Positions 37,501-46,402 are shown, counted from the stretch's first letter. The stretch: 64,000 bases of DNA from Flabesymbios commensalis (GCA_964017125.1 OZ024907.1:27387216-27451215); one strand, 5' to 3'. Program-made: numbers and translations. Notes: a model not told the origin generated them from the letters alone.

Positions 37501-38849
37501 TTGTTTTGGAATACTGACTATGATATGCCATAAAGGAGCCTACATTTGCAGGGCAGTTTATTATTTTTGTATCTTTCCTTTTGTTATTGATATTGATATT
37601 TGGTGATATAATTGCATTTGTAAATTTAATTGCTGACATTTAAAACAAATTTAAGGTGTCAAATACTAGCTATTGCAAAAATGTGTATTTCAAATGAATC
37701 ATATCCATTGATAGAGACTTAAATGTCGTGGTATTTGTTTTAAACGTAGCATAGTTCCTCCACATTGAGTCATACATAATCTATTACTACCTTCACCGAT
37801 CAGGGCTTATAATTTAAATAACAGCAAATTGCAGATGTGTTTCGTCTCACATGTACGCAATAAAAAAGTGAATGGTGTATTTTCAATCACTGATAAATTA
37901 TTCGCAGTCATCTGGCTATGGTTTGATGTATACTAGATGGGCCAATGTATTGTACGACACTTGACCATAGCGACAAAATTAACTGGCTAGCCAATTCAAT
38001 AAAATTTGGATGTTGACCTGCCACTTCGAGATCACTGATAAAATCGAAAAAAGCAAAGGGAGAATACTTTCACTAATACATTTAAAATTTGAGGAAATAT
38101 AGCTCTGTTTTTATCTTAATACTTTGACTTCATTTAATAATATTTATAATGCGTAATGATTTGATAGAAATTTAACTTTTTGTATACTGTAGATCTGGTA
38201 ACATTCGCGAGGTTTTAATTTTTGCGAATTTCGCGAGGAGGACGAATTCGCGAATTCAATAATCTCGATAAAATTATTATTATAATAGCGCTACTAAAGA
38301 AAAATGAAAATTCGTGAATTCTAAACTTTGTGAAAAATTTCAAAAGCACAAATTAGCGAAAATTTAAACACGCTTAAATTACCTGATCTACGCTATATAT
38401 AGCGGATAAACAATAAAGTTAGATGTCTTGTTTGATTCAAACATGTATCCTTGTGACAGTAGTTAATAGAAATATCTCTCAGTGGAAGGACTATCCTATT
38501 ATGGAAATCAATTCTTATGAGCTCGCGTTTTAATAATAGAAACATAACAGCATAACCATACTGATTACCCATGTAGTATTGAGATGTTGCATATGGCTTT
38601 AGTATGAATTATATATTTCCTTTTTTTCAAATTCTGTTTGTGATGCTTACCGTTCCTCTTGCCACCGGAGAAGCCTCTGCCAGAACACACCAGTTCTAGA
38701 GTATCTGCCAGACGCTGACCACATAGCTGGAATGTACCGGATGACCTGCTGGACACAGCGTCCAGTTGTCCTGTACCCGTCGCCACCACGAGCAACACCA
38801 TTAAAGTCTGTCCCAAGTAGAAGGGACTGAATATGTTAGAAGACGGCAT
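19393..38849 (-). CDS. Insulin/IGF-type peptide precursor, three exons (gene span)
   Basis: Exons 38849-38651, 21639-21467 and 19593-19393 give a 190-residue secreted precursor. Layout: signal peptide (1 to about 27), B chain with CGQRLADTLELVC (C43, C55), dibasic KR 64-65, C peptide, KRR 98-100, A chain VVDECCRQSCSYQQLESYC (C105, C106, C110, C119), then a 71-residue C-terminal extension with RR at 149-150 and 185-186. The six cysteines are the only ones in the protein, with canonical spacing (11 between the B cysteines; CC-x3-C-x8-C in A). Introns are phase 1 in the C region, as in most insulin-family genes, and phase 0 after GPRLS. All junctions have GT/AG. A cleavable C peptide plus a D/E-like extension resembles the IGF-type precursors described in echinoderms. 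The receptor would be an insulin-type tyrosine kinase receptor, outside this window. Confidence 0.85.
19681..19932 (+). mobile_element. TTAA-flanked MITE, family B (intron 2)
   Basis: 252 bp between TTAA repeats: TTAACCCTTTTTAGC at the left and TTTAAAGGGTTAA at the right. The core is a strong hairpin, 'catcttcatccactaca' with 'tgtagtggatgaagatg', around a second palindrome, GAATTGCTGCCGCAATTC. Duplicated TTAA and CCCTTT ends are the pattern of piggyBac-mobilised MITEs. There are no open reading frames. Confidence 0.82.
21117..21356. mobile_element. TTAA-type MITE, family A, near full length (intron 2)
   Basis: The left end 'tttaccctttaactgac' and right end 'ggtcaaagggttaa' bracket a hairpin ('gaagttgtggatcgtgtc', 'cagcgagacacaacttc'). 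The interior block 'tgacatcaatcagcaatatttg' is shared with 43424-43642, which identifies the family independently of the hairpin. This copy lies within 60 bp of the A-chain exon. Confidence 0.75.
21467..21639 (-). CDS. Insulin/IGF-type gene exon 2: C peptide and A chain
   Basis: The acceptor is 'tgtctatgtttccag' ending at 21640. The first two bases complete an Ala codon with the last base of exon 1. The exon encodes the acidic C peptide, KRR, the A chain and GPRLS. It then meets a strong donor, GTAAGT (21466-21461). If that donor is not used, the frame continues 19 codons to a stop at 21407, giving a 143-residue precursor without the extension. Confidence 0.85.
21757..22020. mobile_element. 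Possible end of another inverted-repeat element
   Basis: The start 'cccagcgggcaccttgacg' is the usual end of a widespread group of short inverted-repeat elements. The matching right end is not clear ('gttacccagaatg' near 22006 is the best candidate). Confidence 0.25.
22519..22552. repeat. Perfect short inverted repeat
   Basis: TCAGAAATGCATA and TATGCATTTCTGA are 13-bp exact arms around a five-base loop. A duplicated phrase ('atgtatataaactt' / 'atgtatgtaaacgt') flanks it. No function was recognised. Confidence 0.6.
22560..24160. other. Intron 1 sequence without recognised coding exons
   Basis: AT-rich sequence. The end (about 24080-24140) holds a fragment like the CCCAGYAAACA family ('gtcaacgtgttaaaccaatatt', 'cccagccaacacgag'). 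Nothing else could be supported. Confidence 0.4.
24164..24415 (+). mobile_element. TTAA-flanked MITE, family B (intron 1)
   Basis: The same length (252 bp), orientation and block order as 19681-19932: TTAACCCTTTTAAGC, the 'catcttcatccactaca' arm, GAATTGCTGTCGCAATTC, 'aaaatgatgcttt', 'gcatcgtgggggcttaaagggttaa'. The second hairpin arm is more diverged than in the other copy. Confidence 0.82.
24656..24964 (+). mobile_element. tRNA-derived SINE with two tRNA-like units
   Basis: The unit at about 24662-24735 resembles tRNA-Glu: an A-box-like 'tagggtagtggttaacacc', an anticodon loop CTTTCAC (TTC) and a B-box-like 'ggtccggttccc'. The unit at about 24788-24852 has 'tgaccgagaggtagc', the loop CTCAGAC and the B-box-like 'gggctcgaattt'. 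A tRNA-unrelated tail ends in 'gtggcctaaagcccgattcatttcatt'. A perfect 14-bp target duplication, TTACATGAAAATAT, lies at 24642-24655 and 24965-24978. The insertion looks young. The long reading frame over it is not a gene. A tail fragment of the same family is at 59690-59735. Confidence 0.88.
25000..26640. other. Intron 1 sequence, no feature recognised
   Basis: Unique-looking AT-rich sequence with no credible exon, repeat end or hairpin that I could support. A short minus-strand frame near 26265-26483 shows no recognisable motif. Confidence 0.4.
26663..26758. mobile_element. 96-bp near-perfect palindrome (fold-back element)
   Basis: The arms run AGGCTGCCTTTCCATTGACG...GACAGCGCGG and CCGCGCGGTC...TCAAAGGAAAAGCAGCCT. 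They differ at only a few positions over about 45 bp each. The centre is a GC-rich run of CGATCG and GCGC. It directly abuts a fragment of the CCCAGYAAACA family (26759-26830). Confidence 0.75.
27494..27890 (+). mobile_element. 5'-truncated 3' end of the CR1/L2-like LINE
   Basis: It matches the element at 14201-17074 from its base 16648 to the 3' end: 'cagcaacctgcatatctggc', 'agatttgttgttcc', 'ccttatggaacgccctgcctgtgcc', 'tgacacatgatcatgctaa', 'gcctctgagctcggtc'. It ends without the TTGA tail. It is decayed by many small changes. Confidence 0.88.
28000..28130. mobile_element. Two fragments of the CCCAGYAAACA MITE family
   Basis: 'ttggcccaccgtctacgatgctgagccaacatt' (about 28000-28040) and 'gttggtccgccgtctgtgacgttggccc' (about 28083-28112) are the family centre, in minus orientation. 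Confidence 0.6.
28387..28495. mobile_element. Intact copy of the CCCAGYAAACA palindromic MITE
   Basis: 109 bp with perfect 15-bp inverted ends, CCCAGCAAACACGAG and CTCGTGTTTGCTGGG, and the family centre 'cagcgttgcagacggtgggcc'. It is the best reference copy in the window. It is too short to encode anything. Confidence 0.85.
28855..29070. repeat. AATG tetranucleotide microsatellite
   Basis: A pure run of (GAATGAAT) type from 28858 to 28911. It then becomes degenerate, with 'aatgaatgaat' blocks broken by AATA and AATT, to about 29070. Confidence 0.95.
29326..29423. mobile_element. CCCAGYAAACA palindromic MITE, diverged
   Basis: Starts CCCAGCAAACAGAGTAC and ends TTTTGTGTTTGTTGGG. The centre is in minus orientation ('cccaccgtctacgcggctagccc'). 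Confidence 0.75.
30220..30450 (+). mobile_element. 3' fragment of the YADD-type LINE
   Basis: The plus frame reads FGKSLVADEVHFLCICLLYA then EERLKLYTSII. This parallels CNLGVVESEVHFICECPLY of the element at 1527-5395, including the E-x-HF-x-C spacing. It is a short decayed remnant. Confidence 0.65.
30784..30940. repeat. 157-bp fold-back element
   Basis: The left arm begins 'gataaaatgcatatggcactg' and the right arm ends 'cagtgccatatgcatatcttatc'. Internal matched blocks include 'ttggtcgataaaggctc' with 'gagcctttatcgaccaa', and 'gatcggtac' with 'gtaccgat'. The loop is a small GC-rich hairpin, 'cgccttcggctgggcc'. Partial related blocks ('tgtatcgaccaaaacttgtg') lie at 30645-30715. Confidence 0.8.
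31035..31420 (+). repeat. 20-bp tandem satellite, about 19 units
   Basis: The unit is 'gcagctcactacagaatgac' with scattered single-base variants (gat/gcc/ggc for gac; atagaat for acagaat). The period stays at 20 bp across the array. Downstream sequence (31420-31720) keeps scattered 'gcagc' and 'acgcagc' motifs, suggesting older decayed units. Confidence 0.92.
32030..32075. mobile_element. Family A MITE remnant
   Basis: 'tatccactttaagttgtgggtcgctg' and 'aagggttatt' follow a block at 31990-32030 shared with 18003-18040 and, on the other strand, with 50110-50140. This is a truncated copy. Confidence 0.5.
32496..32534. repeat. 12-bp perfect inverted repeat
   Basis: AATGGTACGTTC and GAACGTACCATT flank a 14-base spacer. 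A third half-site ('agaacgttcaa') lies just upstream. This could be a protein-binding palindrome or a small element remnant. Confidence 0.4.
33604..33832. mobile_element. Short TIR element with G-run
   Basis: The left end 'ttagggggccactattgaat' pairs with the right end 'attgaatggtggcccccttaa'. The interior has a 13-G run and three 'gaaataaata' blocks. It shares its end and those blocks with 8977-9782. Confidence 0.55.
34642..34733. mobile_element. CCCAGYAAACA palindromic MITE
   Basis: 'accagcaaacacgaggcgtt' to 'cttcgtctgctggg', with centre 'ccaacgtcgcagacggtgg'. Confidence 0.75.
34940..35217 (-). mobile_element. TTAA-type MITE, family B, reverse orientation
   Basis: Read on the minus strand it gives the same order as 19681-19932: 'ttaaccctttcaagcc', 'ccattgtcatcttcatccact', GAATTGCTGTCGCAATTC, then 'aaaatgatgctttgatgcatcgtcagggttgaa'. 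The far-end TTAA is mutated to TTGA on that strand. A small extra inverted repeat ('atagattaaccata' / 'tagttaatctat') was acquired inside. Confidence 0.75.
35565..35805. repeat. Array of self-complementary half-sites (AATCTGTG/CACAGATT)
   Basis: Repeated phrases 'gattcgaatctgtgggaaca' and 'aatctgtggccacagatt' occur with about 24-bp spacing. The sequence at 35625-35642 is a perfect 18-bp palindrome. Orientation flips along the array: 'tgtgg' forms at the left and mainly 'ccacaga' forms at the right. The overlapping open frames on both strands are a by-product. Confidence 0.8.
36455..36562. mobile_element. CCCAGYAAACA palindromic MITE
   Basis: 'cccctgctaacacgaggcatt' to 'gatcgtgtttgctgg', with centre 'cgacgtcgaagacggcgggcc'. 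Confidence 0.75.
38191..38389. mobile_element. TIR element (MITE) flanked by TA
   Basis: Ends 'agatctggtaacattcgcga' and the reverse complement of 'acctgatct' (right end) form inverted repeats of about 30 bp, with TA at both borders. The interior has repeated 'aattcgcgaa' and 'gcgaaaatt' blocks and an AT-rich centre. TA borders would fit a mariner-type target. It lies 260 bp from the insulin-type exon 1. Confidence 0.65.
38651..38849 (-). CDS. Insulin/IGF-type gene exon 1: signal peptide and B chain
   Basis: The ATG is at 38849-38847. Its 66 codons plus one base end at a donor reading G|GTAAGC (intron from 38650). The hydrophobic stretch LMVLLVVATG (residues 17-26) gives a signal peptide. 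The B chain runs from about residue 32 to 62 and ends GRGFSGG before KR. The same frame is open upstream of the ATG, but those codons precede the signal peptide and are probably 5' UTR. Confidence 0.85.
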
Positions 38850-39124
38850 GTTCTGCTTTATCTCAAGTCTGGTTCCCCAGGAGCAGAAACGACTGACAGC
38901 CAACTTGTAGTGTTGTATCTGTCACAACTGCTTGTCTTGACTCACGCTGTCCAGTTTGAAGTGGCCGTATTGCAGTGAGATGAGCCTTTTTAAACAATTT
39001 TCGAACGCTGCAGACTTGTCCTCCCCTCCCTCGTCATTCACTCTCAAGTCCTGGTTGACCGTCAGCCTTACATTGAATGAATCGCACGCGTCATCCCAAA
39101 TATGCACGTGACCAGTTGAGCGGC

Positions 39125-39133
39125 GTTTATAAG
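39125..39133 (-). promoter_or_regulatory. TATA-like element of the insulin/IGF-type gene
   Basis: The minus strand reads CTTATAAAC about 280 bp upstream of the ATG, in GC-richer sequence. A transcript starting near 39100 would have a ~250-base 5' UTR, unless an upstream non-coding exon exists. A MITE copy lies 23 bp further upstream (39156-39230). Confidence 0.4.
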
Positions 39134-39155
39134 ACACGCCCATCAACCTACACAT

Positions 39156-39230
39156 CCAACAAACACGAGGCATTGAGCCAATGCTGGCTTAATGCTGGGC
39201 CAGCGCCGCAGACGGTAGGCCAACAATAGC
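39156..39230. mobile_element. CCCAGYAAACA MITE, truncated, next to the insulin-type promoter
   Basis: 'ccaacaaacacgaggcattg' through 'cagcgccgcagacggtaggcc'. The right end is missing. It lies directly upstream of the putative TATA element on the gene's strand. Confidence 0.65.
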
Positions 39231-39234
39231 TAGG

Positions 39235-41680
39235 TGCAGCCTGATTATATAGGCCTACGTGTGATAATGCATTTCACCAGAAGTCACATTGCTGCCATTT
39301 GAAAATGTCTGGGAAGTGCTGGCGACTTTCACTTAGACGTGTGTGCATACATGTAGTTGAATAATTCTGTCATTTGAGAGATATTTTCTACCGTAGGCGT
39401 CATGTTCTCAGTAGATCATCATAATGTGATATGGCTGCAATTTGTATGACTGAATCTAGTAGTCGAGAAGAGTGCATAGGAGGAGCTGATTTATGATGCT
39501 TTCTCACTCGACTCTCAACCCATTTTTATTCAATTTTGCAAGCACCATATTGTCTAGTCCGATTACGCTGAAAATGGTATGTAATGTATTTCGCAGATTA
39601 GAATTGATACTATGTATTTCTAAGAATAAAACTGAATTAAGCTGATCATGGCAATGCATAGAGGAGCAACGGCATTAAAAATGTACGACATGTTATAGAG
39701 ACTACCTTTTCAAATATACGATCGTTCTTCATTAACATTTCAGAGTAGTTGCCGCATGGCTATAATAAAGTTTGAACATGTTTTGTCGGGGACCTTGATA
39801 ATTATCTGAACTGTTCTGGAACTAAAGTTAATTTTAAATGTATTATTGTGAACCTGATAATCCCAGTCACCTACCCAGTAAACACCAAACATGTGCATAA
39901 CATTTGTACAATGTACAATGTTTTCACAATATCTAGTGCTTACTGTGTTATGGCTGACGCTGACATATTACTTTGATTCGTATATGCTAGCTGTACATAC
40001 TTTGCATAAATAATGTATAAAATTATGCCTTTCTCTGATAGATCTAATTTCCTATGCAAATTTATTTTATTAAACGAATTACCTGTGTCAATACCAAAAT
40101 ACACTTTCACTTCTTCTATTTAGATATTCTATATCGAGCCAATGCGATTAGCATGGAGTCTTCAAGATATTAAGCTGAGTTGTCAGAATTTTTTAAATAT
40201 CACCGTCCTATGCGTCATATCTAGACCCCACGTAAGTCATTGTTGTCTGTTTTCTGATCGACTACGTGTTCTTTATCAGTTTGACCAGCTGTTAGGCTGT
40301 TTTTCTTTTTTAACTCTCAAGTCAGTTATTACATACGTCATTATGTCGGTATAATCACACGCTATTTTTTCAATAATTATGTACAAGACCCATCATATTA
40401 AACACACCACACAAAAATTGGGTAGAGTGCAATTAATTAAAATGTGAGCGTAATATTTTATATATGTAACGTAAGGATCACAAGTTATATTGCTATCTGG
40501 TCAATCTTATTGTTCATTAGATTACATATTGTGTGTACTGAATGAACAATGATTGCAGATAAGTAGCCTAACGATACCTTAATAAATACAACACAATGAA
40601 TAAAGAGTAGGTTTTAATTATTGGTCAGATTATATTTTACTTGACCGAACTCAGTAGTGTTATAACTCCCCTGTAATCACAAATTGACAATGGGGTGGGT
40701 GTGGAAGGTAATTGTTTTGATATTCAGAAAGCTCTATTAGACAGATAGATTAATTAAAGATTAGAATAAAACTGCTCAGAAAGAGGTAGAAAACATGCTC
40801 AGGGCACGTTACATAGTAATGACAGAGTTAACCAATGCCACGCCCTCGAATTCAGAAATACAAACTAAATTTATTTAGAAATGATTAAATATTATGCTAT
40901 ATATTAGATAAGTTTGTGCTGTGTCCATACGTGTGTTATATTTTGTGACAAATGTCCATTTGAAATTGTTAACATTTGTTTTGTTATCCTTTCACAAAAT
41001 CGTGAGCATGTATATGGCCATCTATCAAGTTAATTGCGTGTTACTTTTTATACGACATTTTGAACCAAATAAGCCCTGAAAATCGATTTATGTCTTGTAA
41101 ATGTGAATTGTTATATTCTCAGTTTGATTTGTTATTTCGATGTTGGTAACTTATTATCAATATGCTGATTGTTTGGCTATACCAGCCATTTTCGTTACAG
41201 CCCATAGCATGACCCTCGTAAAGTCAATAACATTTTTCCCCTTCGATTATACATATTATCCCATTAATTTCTAAAAAGTTTTTTTATTATTTTTTTTTTA
41301 AATATAATTATTCTGCCCATCAATCTGATGGGTCCAACCAATCACAGGCGTCATTGAGTCACGTTACCTTGTTATAAATAGATAATAGAGTATGCGTGGT
41401 CTGGTGTAAGGTACTGTGCTAGGGTCAGCTCATAATACTTTTTTTATTTCGATAGCTAACAATACGCCTATGTAGATTTTTTTTTAAATTCAAACATAGA
41501 AAGTGTCATCTGCATATTGTACAATATTATTATGCATACTGTATGATTTTCAGAGCATGTATGTATATGTTTGTATTTATTTCTTTATATATATTATTTA
41601 TATTTAAGTTATTCTGTACCATTAGTAAAGAATGAATACATGTATAAATGAAAGAATGACTGTTTGGAAAAAAATGGATG
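39235..41680. other. Intergenic stretch, little recognised
   Basis: AT-rich. A diverged CCCAGTAAACA-type fragment is at 39874-39945 ('acccagtaaacaccaaacat...acaatgt'). No exon could be supported; a plus-strand frame near 40142-40354 has no recognisable motif. Confidence 0.4.
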
Positions 41681-41819
41681 AAAATGCACATACATTTTTT
41701 GGGGTTATGACCTTTAACCTACTCTGAGTAAGTTTCGGGGAGGCTTGTGACCTTTTTTATAGCTCAACTGTTACTGTAAAACACAATGTGCGGTTTCGGG
41801 GAGGGAAATAGGGCCTATG

Positions 41820-42130
41820 CCTTGAAAAAAAATGGCTGACTTGCGGCCAAGTCGGCCATTTTTGACTTTTGCAGCAATTATTGATTTTAATATGCGTACT
41901 ATTTAGCAAACTACGTTATTTAGCTAGACTATTTCTATAAAACAAAATGTGAGACTTCATGGAAAGATTCACCCTGCAAAAATATCAACTCGATCAAATT
42001 CAAAATGGCCAACTTGCTGTCACTATTGACTTTAATATACGTGATATCTATAAAACTGTGCCAGATAGCTATATTATTTACTACAAAACAAAATGCGAGA
42101 CTTTAGTGAAGGATTTCCCATGAAAAGAGT
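41820..42130 (+). repeat. Pair of degenerate direct repeats
   Basis: Two units share the order 'aatggc...ctt', 'attgattttaatatgcgt' / 'attgactttaatatacgt', 'ctataaaac', 'aaaacaaaatgtgagact'. The offset is roughly 125 bp. No coding sense was seen. Confidence 0.55.
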
Positions 42131-43420
42131 ATATCACGAGGGCGCGTCGGAGGATTATGGTAGATTTTGGTTTCTTGCTGTGCATGGTTTTATCGAGCCA
42201 TCAAATTATATTCTGGATCTCTAAACAATAAAATCAGATGAATAAAATTTTGTCCAATTTTGCAATAATTCGAATCCTGGGTAACTTCGTAATAATGTGA
42301 ATACATCACTTCTATTTAATTACGGCGTGTAGTAGGCCTACATTAGTTAGCACTGGTACAACTACAATGTTTTTTTGTGAAGATTGTGGGCGTAGTTACA
42401 GGTCACATGACCACGATCAAGCGGTTGTTACATGTAACTCATAATAACCGCATATAATACATGGTTAGCTCATATGCCAATAGCTATATGGGTATAATAA
42501 TTTAGGTATTCTACAACATTACCTTTAACTTCTATGTGAACCAATCGATGTACAAGATGGTAGGCCCTATTATTGTTCACATACACGTGTTAGCGCACAT
42601 TCCCACTGGCGCCTTGCAAGGTTAAATAAGGTCATTTGAAAATCATTTAAAAAAGAAAATATCTAAAATTATTGCGTCTGTGTATGGATTGTTTGTGGAT
42701 ATTCTGATCGTGTGTCATCCCAACCAGCACATTTCTTTGCCATTTGAATCTAAAAAAACGGTTCCATCCATTGGTATTATTATAGTATCACTCAACATCA
42801 ATGAGTCACTAGACACTGGGGGCTCAGTGAATAATATAATCAGCGCTTGCATATTATATACCTTCCACATACATAATTTATGATCTATCCTCCCCAAATG
42901 CCAGTCACATTGAAACACATGTAAAATGCCAACATTCTAAGGGCCGATTTCACCACTTTCGTCCCTAGCTACACTCCAATATGACACACCATGGTAAGGC
43001 GTAAGCTGTCCTTTTTGAAAAAAACAGCTGTGATAATGGTATGCTCACCAATTAGATTTTGAGCTAGGTCGCCATATGTGGTAAAAGGTCCAGTTTGCCC
43101 AGCTCTCCCTTAATATTCTTGCGCCCATTCCCAGAATAGACACAAATCTTTCTCACCTCCTGTGTTCATCCGAAAATCTCACATAACAGTTATAGGCCTA
43201 CCTCATATCTTAGATAGAGAAAACAATGTGTGCTTACAATTTATCCACAGAATTACAACATTCTTGTATTTTTCTTAATTCACCAGACACGGACACGACC
43301 ATTTAAAGCAGCAATTCGGGTAGGTCCTCTCTCTAGTCAGTAGCCACCCCCCTTAGCTCATTTAGGGTGGTGATGCCATATAATTCAGCATTGGTAATAA
43401 GAGGGACTTTATAACATTAC
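42130..43420. other. Intergenic stretch without supported features
   Basis: AT-rich; frames of about 65 codons on both strands near 42680-42918 oppose each other and show no family motif. Confidence 0.4.
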
Positions 43421-43423
43421 ATC

Positions 43424-43642
43424 CCTCAATTTTTTTATTATTATTAGCACATTAAGTACCACATTTCAACATGTTAAAAAAATAAAATATGACATCAATC
43501 AGCAATATTTGAAAACAGTTGACCTCCATTTTGTCAAATCTGAATAATTTTCACTCACTTGAAGTTGTGGATCGCGTCAGCGAGACACAATTTCAAGTGG
43601 TTGAAAATTCAGATTGAAGAATTTGGCGGGTAAAGGGTTGAG
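43424..43642. mobile_element. TTAA-type MITE, family A
   Basis: It shares with 21117-21356 the interior 'tgacatcaatcagcaatatttgaaa', the hairpin arms ('cacttgaagttgtggatcgc', 'gcgagacacaatttcaagtg') and the end 'ggcgggtaaagggttga'. The left end is diverged. Confidence 0.7.
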
Positions 43643-44649
43643 CATCTCCACTACTATTATATCGGGATGCTTCTATTGTTGAGCATTTTTCCTCTGGCGT
43701 CGCCGCGGGCATACGCAATCAATTCTCCCTAATTTTTGATATTTTTCACAGATATGACCTATGTGCCATGTGCCTTCCTATAGTAATGACATTTTTTTAC
43801 ACCGAGCCATAAAAGGGCATTTTGGCTGCACAAAAAATTGTGAACACGGTATCTTATGAACAGTTAAAGTGGTAGGTCTTTAGGTATTGCTGATGATCTG
43901 ATGCACGTTTTTCTCATACTTTGTTCTTATTATTCCAGTAATATCTGCATGTTTAAAATATTTTTTGTGGGGACACTTTGGAGTGGGGGATTTAGAAAGA
44001 CAATTTAAATATTTTTTAAACATATAACCTTTGTGCTTGGGGAAGTCTACCCATATAATTATGTGTTAATTTATGTCATAAAAAGAAATTTTCAAAGATG
44101 CCACCCAAGAACTGACCTGAAAATATTTAACTGTGCTTTTAATGTATCTGTGTTAAAAGCAGTCACAGAATTGAAATGTGAGTGTTCTATATTATTATAG
44201 TCTTGTTTAGTGTATCGTACAATAAGAACGAATTTGCTCGACATTGTGGACCTAATTAAACCCCATGATCTATAAAAATATAAGCGAAACCTACACAGGA
44301 ACTTTATCCTTTTGCTCTTCTGATAAATGTATGTTTGACCTATATCCATAGCTCTACCACCTCTTCCTCTACATAAGGTCAGTAGTCTAATATGCCTGTT
44401 CACCGCGTGCTTAAAAGATGTGTGATATGTATGGGTCAAGGAACTGATTATCATAATGACAGAGAGATATTTTAGCATACATTTTGCACTACTGTATATT
44501 TATACATAAACCGTCAATTAATTCGTTAAAAGGAGACATTTTATTCATAGAATAACAAATGGCGGATATGTTTAGCAGTATTAGTAATACAAGTAGCCAA
44601 ATGTTTCGTATTTTTAGGATATGCGTAGGCAGGGGGTCGAGACTGTATG

Positions 44650-45200
44650 TTTTAACAGGCAAATTTCTAATTAAGCATCAGGGTGGATGCTTACTGTTTT
44701 TGCGCTACCGCGTTTTGTTTTGCCACTGAGTCTAAACCCGCAGACCGGATATGGCTCACCCTGCACCCTTATCCAAGGCGGAGCCCCTACACTGGCACGC
44801 GCTGTCCCTACGCTGTTCTACACTGTTATACAAAAACCTACGCCACCCTACGCATGCGCAAAATTTAATGTCAATTTTGGGTGTTGCAGCCTCGGATAGG
44901 CACGCCACGCTACACGATTGTACGCTATTGTACGATACTCACGATACTGTACGCTACTATACGCTGCGAAACCATCCGTGCGGTGCTTCACGCCATGACA
45001 TGGTGCGAGTACACCGTGAAACGGTCTGCGTAGTGGATCCGTAGCTACTGGCTGCGCTTAGTCACGCTTAGTCACGCTGCCTAAGGTCTCTGTAAGCTAT
45101 GTACGGTTTCTGTACACCGTTTGACGACATATCAGCTTACCCACTCTATGTCACGGTATGTCACGCTGCCTCACGGTGTATGTACGCCATCTTGCTGTGT
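44650..45200. repeat. Region rich in TACGC/TACGNT motifs
   Basis: Dozens of 'tacgc', 'cacgct', 'tacgatac' and 'gtacgct' words occur over about 550 bp, with mean G+C above the surroundings. The degenerate periodic structure suggests an old minisatellite. Overlapping frames in three phases are not credible genes. Confidence 0.5.
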
Positions 45201-45404
45201 CTGTACACAATTCTGTGGTGTCCACCACCCAAATGTGTCAATTTGCGAGCCACATATGAAAAGGTCGTGGATCGGAGTATTTTTCAGTCTTCCCTGTTGA
45301 CCTTCACCAAGTTCCATGTGCTCCGTTGCTCTTCTGTTGGCAGCTGCAGTTGGCAGAGCATTGACGAATTACTCTGTGAAACTTGGTCTCATGGCAAAAG
45401 AGAA

Positions 45405-45625
45405 GGAAATGCAAGAAAAAGAAACCGTGATGAAGCAGATATAAAGACGAAATTCCCGATTTCTTATTTGCTGAGGGCTTGGAAAAGTGAAGGAAAGGCA
45501 AGAAAAAGAAGTCGCAAAGAAGCAGATATAAAGACGAAATTCCCGATTCCTTATTTTGGACATGCATGTCCAAAGTAAGAAATACGGAAATTCTGTCTTT
45601 ATATTTCGCTTAACTGTTACATAAT
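45405..45625. repeat. 84-bp tandem duplication ending in a palindrome
   Basis: Two direct units share 'gcaagaaaaagaa' and 'gaagcagatataaagacgaaattcccgatt' (about 45410-45470 and 45495-45550). The second unit is followed at 45576-45612 by the inverted form, making a palindrome of about 42-bp arms centred on 'ggacatgcatgtcc' near 45565. The right arm recurs at 48718-48752. A 159-codon plus-strand frame runs through here; its KRSRKEADIKTKFPI repeat is explained by the duplication. Confidence 0.7.
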
Positions 45626-46314
45626 GCACAGCACAAAAAAAATTAAAAAAACGTACGCAGTTCTATAGTCTATGGACGTGTTTACATGATAGGGTCATAT
45701 TCAGAAGCCAAAATGATTTTATAGCCTGATTGTCGCTTTAATTATTTTCAAGAGAATACTGTGGAGCATAATGTTTCTTGACGCGCAGTACACTTTTTAA
45801 ATCTACATGGTGGCAAGATAATTAGAGCCCTTTCATTTACGCTGTGTTAAGCTATTTTGGCTCTCATTTAAGCTTGAATTATATTTATATCCGTGTTTGT
45901 AATTCCCTGAATATATTAAATAAAAATAAATCTAATATGAACTCGGATCTCCTGGGATCATTGGTGGGCGGTTACGCAATGCTTGGCGACGTCACTAACA
46001 GTAACAGTGGCTAGTTGAGCGTGTCGCACCATTTCAAGCCTACGGGCTTGGTAGTTATCATATGAATAATATAACATCAGTGATATGATGTTTTATTACA
46101 CGATTTGGAAAAACATAATATTAGTGTTGTAGTGAATAGGGTAGGATGGGGCGGAGCGCCCCCTTTAAGCCGACTTTGGCCTGGACGTCATAATATGCTA
46201 TTAAGTAAGTTTATGTTAATGTCACATCACACCACCCATAAATGGTATATACCCGAGTTATAATATTTAAAGTTTCCCTTTTATTGCCTGAGAGCTGGTA
46301 GTCACAAGTTTTAT

Positions 46315-46402
46315 TCAAAAAGGGGCGTTTTCCCCACACTGTTGGGAAAACGCCCCTCCTCTGGGGTAAAACGCCCATGGGGGGCCTTTTACCCCACACT
46401 GG
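46315..46402. repeat. Paired GC-rich hairpins
   Basis: 'ggggcgttttcccc' pairs with 'ggggaaaacgcccc'-like sequence at 46321-46357. A second hairpin is 'ggggtaaaacgccc' / 'ggggccttttacccc' at 46364-46395. Both contain 'ccccacactg'. Probably a fold-back element. Confidence 0.55.

Noticed and set aside
42715-42918. Opposing 67-codon frames on both strands
   Set aside because: No recognised motif; strands open simultaneously, suggesting chance.
44092-44478. 128-codon minus-strand frame with ATG and a hydrophobic start
   Set aside because: No domain, odd composition and no splice or promoter support; probably chance in AT-rich DNA.
45099-45578. 159-codon plus-strand frame
   Set aside because: It runs through TACG-rich repeat DNA and an 84-bp duplication; the repeated peptide is a by-product.
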